Shown here one piece after another: positions 52,622 through 56,963 of a stretch of DNA of 56,963 bases. Location of the stretch: NCBI GenBank assembly GCA_934132805.1, contig CAKPAB010000003.1:1-56963 (forward strand), read 5' to 3'. Source of the stretch: an uncultured Clostridia bacterium. GTDB lineage: Bacteria; Bacillota; Clostridia; TANB77; CAG-508. Under the pieces are notes generated by a model. The model ran no database searches, had not been told where the DNA came from, and saw only the letters and a list, made by a program, of their open reading frames with translations. Position 1 is the first letter of the stretch. Each line of letters begins with the position of its first letter. The position numbers and the translations under genes are program-made.

Positions 52622-53902
52622 TTGAGTAAAGTTTTAGGAGTAATTGCAGAATATAACCCATTTCATAATGGGCATTTATATCATTTAAAAGAATCAAAAA
52701 GAATAACTGGTGCAGATTATACAATTGCTATAATAAGTGGTAATTTTACCCAGCGTGGCTCTACTTCTATTGTGGATAAATGGTCAAAAACAAAAATGGC
52801 TCTGGATAATGGAATTGATCTAGTTATAGAACTTCCTGTTTTATATGCAATTTCAAGTGCAGAAAATTTTGCAGATGGTGCTATTAAAATTTTAAATTCT
52901 TTAGGAGTTGTTGATTATTTATCATTTGGCTCAGAATGTGCTAATATATCAATTTTAAGTAATATTGCTGATATTTTATGTGATGAGCCAGATTTATATA
53001 GAACTTTATTAAGCTCAGAATTGGATAATGGTATTTCTTTTCCTAAGGCACGTGAAAATGCACTTCTTGAATATTTAAATATTAATAATATTTTGAATGA
53101 TTTTAACATGGAAGATTATAAAAAAGCTTTATCTTCTTCAAATAATATTTTAGGCATTGAGTATCTTAAGGCATTGAAAAAATATAAGAGTTCTATTAAG
53201 CCTGTTTGTGTTAAAAGGTCTGGATCAGATTATAATAGTGTTGATATTTCTATGTCTTCTAACTTGCCTTCACTTGCAAGTGCTACTGCTATTAGAGAAC
53301 TTATTAAATCTAAAGAATATGACAGAATAAAAGAACTTGTTCCTATTTCTACATATTCAATTTTATTAGATTGTTTGAATAATGGTTGCATTGTCCCTGA
53401 TTTGTATTCTTTTGAAAAAGAGATTATTTATGTATTAAGGAAAATGTCTGTTAAAGAAATTGCTAATCTTCCAGATGTTTCTGAGGGCTTAGAGTTTTTG
53501 ATTAAAAAAGCTGCAAATTCTTGCAATAGTATTGATGAACTTTTAAGTGCTATAAAGTCAAAAAGATATACTGTTACTAGGCTTCAAAGAATTTTATTAT
53601 ATGCTTTGCTAGATATTTCTAATGGTGATATGGATATTTCAAAAATGCTAAAAAGCACATATGTTAGAGTTTTAGGTTTTAATGAAAATGGCAAAAATTT
53701 AGTTTCAGAGATTATGGCACAACATCCTGATATGCCTTTGGTTACTTCTGTTAAGAAATTTTCTGATAGTATTTTAGATAGTAGTTTTAAGTTGTTGCTT
53801 AATAAGGATATTTTTGCTACTGATGTGTATTCTATTGCTTTTGATGGTAATTCTTTTGCTAATTTAGATTTTAAAAACGGAATTATAAAGAAAAAGGACT
53901 AA
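52622..53902 (+). CDS. tmcAL: tRNA(Met) cytidine acetate ligase TmcAL
   Basis: A 426-residue protein of the YlbM family that makes N4-acetylcytidine at the wobble base of elongator tRNA-Met. The N-terminal nucleotidyltransferase-like core has GVIAEYNPFHNGHLYHL (HxGH-type) and IISGNFTQRG. The start is TTG at 52622, with GAAGGTG about 6 bases upstream, and no better ATG. Its end overlaps a terminator shared with glgP. Confidence 0.9.
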   Translation: MSKVLGVIAEYNPFHNGHLYHLKESKRITGADYTIAIISGNFTQRGSTSIVDKWSKTKMALDNGIDLVIELPVLYAISSAENFADGAIKILNSLGVVDYLSFGSECANISILSNIADILCDEPDLYRTLLSSELDNGISFPKARENALLEYLNINNILNDFNMEDYKKALSSSNNILGIEYLKALKKYKSSIKPVCVKRSGSDYNSVDISMSSNLPSLASATAIRELIKSKEYDRIKELVPISTYSILLDCLNNGCIVPDLYSFEKEIIYVLRKMSVKEIANLPDVSEGLEFLIKKAANSCNSIDELLSAIKSKRYTVTRLQRILLYALLDISNGDMDISKMLKSTYVRVLGFNENGKNLVSEIMAQHPDMPLVTSVKKFSDSILDSSFKLLLNKDIFATDVYSIAFDGNSFANLDFKNGIIKKKD

Positions 53903-53925
53903 GTGGTATTTCACTTAGTTCTTTT
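53892..53925. terminator. Bidirectional terminator between tmcAL and glgP
   Basis: AAAAGGACTAAGTG (53892-53905) pairs with CACTTAGTTCTTTT (53912-53925), with one G-T pair. It includes the tmcAL stop codon. Confidence 0.85.
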
Positions 53926-53931
53926 GTAATA

Positions 53932-56520
53932 TTATTCTTCATTTGTTTTGCTTTCTTCTGTAATCCATTTTACCAAATTAAGATTTTCTGAGTCTAATAA
54001 CATTCCATGTTTTGGCATAACTCTAAAAGTATAACCATAATTTCCACCAGTTTTTAACTCAATTTTTGTTGTGTATTCGTAGATTTTATTTGCTTCGTCT
54101 TTATCAGTTAGTTTCATTGGAATAATGCTTACATTTTCAACAATTCCATTATCTAAAATTTTTCCATAATAGCATTGAGCTGTGATATTATTAACATCAA
54201 TATTTGGAAGTTGAACTTCACATTTAACTTCAATATTATTTCCTGCATCCATTGTAATATTATTCAAATTATTTTTTTGTGTAATTTTTATGTCTTTCCA
54301 GTTTGTGTATAGGTTTTTCTTCCATAAATTGAATTCTGCAACATTGTCAATGTTTTCATAATATTTTTTTGTCAAATTGCATAATGGCATATATAAATTA
54401 TTTGTATAGTCTACAAGCATTCTTGATGTACTATATTTTCCGCCTGTTGATGATATAGAATTTTTCATGATTTTCATCCATTTTTTTGAAATTCCATTTT
54501 CGTCTTTTTCATAATATGTTGGTATTATTTTTTCTTCTAGTGTACGATACATGCTTTGGCTATCTGCAATATCTTGTTCTTCGTTTGATGTGAATTCTGC
54601 ATTTGTTCCAATTGTCCATCCATTTTCTTGGTTGTAACCTTCTGCCCACCAACCATCTAAAACACTAAAGTTTATTACTCCATTTACAGATGCTTTTTGT
54701 CCACTTGTTCCAGATGCTTCCATTGGTCTCCTTGGATTATTTAACCATACATCAACACCACTTACTAAATATCTTGACATTGCGATGTTGTAGTTTTCTA
54801 GTAGGAATATTTTTCCTTTGAATTGTGGCATCATTGATATTTCGTGTATTCTTTTTATTAAGTCTTGTCCTTCTTTGTCTGCTGGATGTGCTTTTCCTGC
54901 AAATATTAATTGTACTGGTCTATCTGCATTGTTTAGAATTTGTGTTATTCTTTCTAAGTCTTTGAATATCAAAGTTGCTCTTTTATATGTAGCAAATCTT
55001 CTTGCAAATCCTATTGTTAATGCATTTGGGTTTAATTTTGATGTTATATCATTTATTGCCTCATAACTGTATCCTGATCTTCTTAGTCTGTCTGTTGTGT
55101 TTTCTTTTACTATTTCTAGTAATTTTTGTTTTCTTTTTTGATGTATTTCCCATAATTCTTGGTTTGGTATATTGTTTATATTTTCCCATACTTCATCTTT
55201 GTATATATTATCTTGCCAATATGGAATTAAGTATTTGTTGTATAGTTCTTTTAATGATGGTGCTAACCATGAGCATGTATGTATACCGTTTGTTACATAT
55301 GTTATTGGTGATTCATTTGCTGCAATTTCAGGCCATACGTCTCCAAATAGTTCTCTTGAAACTGCTCCATGTAGTTTACTTACTCCATTTTTCTTTCCTG
55401 CAACTTTAAGTGCTAATATTCCCATATTGAATCCTGTTTCTAGTTCTGTACATGGTTTCATTCCTAGTTTTAGGAATTCTTCTCTGTCTAAGTTTAGTCT
55501 TGGCCAGAATTCTTTGAAATATTTTTCTACTAATGATATTGGGAATATGTCGTTTCCTGCTGGAACTGGTGTATGTGTTGTGAATACTGTTTTTGAGCTT
55601 GCTATGTCTTTTGCAACTTCAAATGATACTTTCTTTTCTTTTATTATGTTTTTGATTAATTCTAATATTAAAAATGCTGAATGTCCTTCATTCATATGAT
55701 ATACTGTTGGATTTAATCCTAATGCTCTTGTTAGTAAGTTTGTTCCTCCCATTCCAAGAACGATTTCTTGCTTTATTCTCATTTCTTGGTCTCCACCATA
55801 TAATTTTAAAGTTACTTCTCTGTCTTCTGGTGAATTTTCATCTATGTCTGAATCTAGTAAATATAGTTTTATTCTTCCTACATTTATTTGCCATACTTTT
55901 AAATATATTTTTCTTTTTTCGAATTTTACATTTATTTTTAGATCTTCTCCGTTTTCGTCTTTTACAGTTTTTATTGGTAAGTTTGCTAGGTCTATGTTGT
56001 TGTATTCTGTTTCTTGTTGACCGTTTCCATTTATTTTTTGATGGAAGTATCCATTTTTGTATAGTAACCCTACTGCTACTAGTGGAATTCCTAAATCACT
56101 TGCAGATTTTAGGTGGTCTCCTGATAGTATTCCTAAACCTCCTGAGTATATTGGTATTGTTTGGTCTAGTCCATATTCTGCTGAGAAGTACGCTATTAGG
56201 TCTTTTTTGTTTTCTGGATATTTGTTTGCAAACCATGTGTTTTTGCTTGTGATGTAGTCGTCAAATTCTTTTGATATTCTATCATATTCTTTTAAGAATT
56301 CTGCGTTTGTTGCAACTGCTTCTATCCTTTCTTGTGATACTTGTTTTAGAAATTTTACTGGATTTTTTTCGCTTGTTTCCCATAGGTCTTTGTCGATTTT
56401 TTTGAATAATCTTAGGAATTCTGTGTTCCATGACCACCATAGGTTGTTTGCTATTTCTGATAATTTTCCTATTCTTTTTGGTAATTGTGGGGTTACCGTT
56501 ATTTTATTAAATATGTACAT
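53932..56520 (-). CDS. glgP: Alpha-glucan phosphorylase
   Basis: An 862-residue enzyme that releases glucose-1-phosphate from glycogen or maltodextrins. The Thermotoga-type N-terminal domain begins LPKRIGKLSEIANNLWWSWN. AYFSAEYGLDQTIPIYSGGLG is the conserved early catalytic block. The PLP-binding lysine is in EASGTSGQKASVNG near residue 590. FTTHTPVPAGND and GFARRFATYKRA are also typical. A C-terminal beta-rich extension follows. AAGGAGG precedes the ATG. Confidence 0.95.
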   Translation of the reverse strand: MYIFNKITVTPQLPKRIGKLSEIANNLWWSWNTEFLRLFKKIDKDLWETSEKNPVKFLKQVSQERIEAVATNAEFLKEYDRISKEFDDYITSKNTWFANKYPENKKDLIAYFSAEYGLDQTIPIYSGGLGILSGDHLKSASDLGIPLVAVGLLYKNGYFHQKINGNGQQETEYNNIDLANLPIKTVKDENGEDLKINVKFEKRKIYLKVWQINVGRIKLYLLDSDIDENSPEDREVTLKLYGGDQEMRIKQEIVLGMGGTNLLTRALGLNPTVYHMNEGHSAFLILELIKNIIKEKKVSFEVAKDIASSKTVFTTHTPVPAGNDIFPISLVEKYFKEFWPRLNLDREEFLKLGMKPCTELETGFNMGILALKVAGKKNGVSKLHGAVSRELFGDVWPEIAANESPITYVTNGIHTCSWLAPSLKELYNKYLIPYWQDNIYKDEVWENINNIPNQELWEIHQKRKQKLLEIVKENTTDRLRRSGYSYEAINDITSKLNPNALTIGFARRFATYKRATLIFKDLERITQILNNADRPVQLIFAGKAHPADKEGQDLIKRIHEISMMPQFKGKIFLLENYNIAMSRYLVSGVDVWLNNPRRPMEASGTSGQKASVNGVINFSVLDGWWAEGYNQENGWTIGTNAEFTSNEEQDIADSQSMYRTLEEKIIPTYYEKDENGISKKWMKIMKNSISSTGGKYSTSRMLVDYTNNLYMPLCNLTKKYYENIDNVAEFNLWKKNLYTNWKDIKITQKNNLNNITMDAGNNIEVKCEVQLPNIDVNNITAQCYYGKILDNGIVENVSIIPMKLTDKDEANKIYEYTTKIELKTGGNYGYTFRVMPKHGMLLDSENLNLVKWITEESKTNEE

Positions 56521-56611
56521 TTTTGTTTCCTCCTTGGTATTTTTTGGTTTTATTTTTGAATGTTGTTTTCTTTTTTTGTTTTTTTCTTGTTATATTATAA
56601 TAATAATTTTT

Positions 56612-56652
56612 AAAAAGTACAAGTCTTTTTTTAAAACTTGTACTCTTTTTTT
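56612..56652 (-). terminator. Terminator before glgP
   Basis: AGTACAAGT (56616-56624) pairs with ACTTGTACT (56636-56644), with A/T tracts on both sides. On the minus strand it can end the transcript of the lectin-fold gene upstream. The remaining sequence to 56743 shows nothing else. Confidence 0.75.
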
Positions 56653-56743
56653 ATATACGCTCCCTGTGATAACGTTTTAGTGTATTTTCAATGCTTGGTT
56701 ATATTTTAACACTCAACACTCTTTCCTCCTTTTTTTATTTTTC

Positions 56744-56963
56744 CTACAAAGCGACCAACACTGAGCGGAAGCCACAATTGTAAAGGCTACTGCCATCATT
56801 ACGAAAGAAAGAGAACAAACCAGCTCCGCTGTCAAGCCACCAACGGCCTCCACGTGCGAAGAATGGACTGTACAAGCCTGGGAAGCAAGAGTAGTCGTTA
56901 TACCAAGAAGTTTGGCCTACACCCGCTGTTGAAGTTTCTCTTACTGCATCACCATATATTTGT
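56744..56963 (-). CDS. C-terminal fragment of a lectin-fold-like (FGE/C-type lectin) protein
   Basis: The last 73 codons of a minus-strand gene that runs out of the window. It reads YGDAVRETSTAGVGQTSWYN then WWLDSGAGLFSFFRNDGS and CGFRSVLVAL before TAG. Such Gly/Trp/Tyr-rich ends finishing in GFR-x-VL are typical of formylglycine-enzyme-like or C-type-lectin-fold domains found in phage, surface and diversity-generating-retroelement target proteins of gut Firmicutes. Base composition is clearly richer in G and C than in neighbouring genes, with codons such as TTC, GGC and CGC, suggesting transfer or different selection. CGG appears only out of frame. Confidence 0.7.
   Translation of the reverse strand, partial: QIYGDAVRETSTAGVGQTSWYNDYSCFPGLYSPFFARGGRWWLDSGAGLFSFFRNDGSSLYNCGFRSVLVAL

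Overview
The window comes from a strongly AT-rich, spore-forming Clostridia-type Firmicute, probably an uncultured gut anaerobe. The sporulation genes argue for this: spoVG, spoIVB, an alpha/beta SASP, spoIIM and a 24-codon spoVM-like gene. So do Firmicute gene orders such as rplU-rpmA, era-yqzL-recO, clpX-clpP-tig and spoIIM-xerD. Most genes lie on the minus strand.

Main observation. Five genes look broken by a +1 frameshift: spoIVB, the Tad/CpaF-type ATPase, a Cof-type HAD phosphatase, an M14 peptidase (three times) and endonuclease III. At all seven sites the in-frame codon is CGG. Skipping its C, or reading CGGN as one unit, restores the conserved protein exactly at a glycine position, usually inside a signature motif. 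In roughly 17,000 codons read by eye I found only one other in-frame CGG, near the end of a 51-codon unknown ORF, although CGG is common out of frame. I saw no frameshift without CGG. This suggests that CGG is not an ordinary Arg codon here and acts as a +1 frameshift or four-base codon. The main alternative is a systematic sequencing or assembly artefact.

Layout. 1-3.1 kb: spoVG start with a sigma-H-like promoter, murC, spoIVB. 3.1-19.9 kb: one long minus-strand Tad-like (type IVc pilus) locus. In transcription order it holds a CpaB-like SAF protein, two ParA/TadZ-like proteins, the CpaF-like ATPase (shifted), a TadB/TadC-like platform protein, five small pilin-like membrane proteins, a 1555-residue adhesin with Ig-like and beta-helix regions, its 173-residue paralog and a further anchored protein. 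19.9-26.7 kb: HAD phosphatase, SASP, hpf, recO-yqzL-era, a GT4 glycosyltransferase, rpmA and rplU. 26.7-31.0 kb: a restriction-modification island (two DNA methyltransferases and an HNH nuclease) between the rplU promoter and the tmRNA gene. 31.1-40.3 kb: ssrA, M14 peptidase, a small ORF, leuS, clpX-clpP, tig, rpmB, two micro-genes (spoVM-like and a 49-residue membrane protein) and nth. 40.3-45.1 kb: two PlsC-type acyltransferases, two GT8 glycosyltransferases and a flippase-like protein, probably for a membrane or surface glycolipid. 45.2-57 kb: thrS, xerD, spoIIM, an endonuclease-Q-like PHP protein, two unknowns, rnhA, tmcAL, glgP and the C-terminus of a lectin-fold-like protein.

Non-coding structure includes two 295-bp, nearly identical palindromic elements in opposite orientation. 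One of them is nested inside a perfect 68-bp inverted repeat. A third hairpin element follows nth, 43-bp tandem hairpins follow hpf, and many genes end in clear intrinsic terminators.
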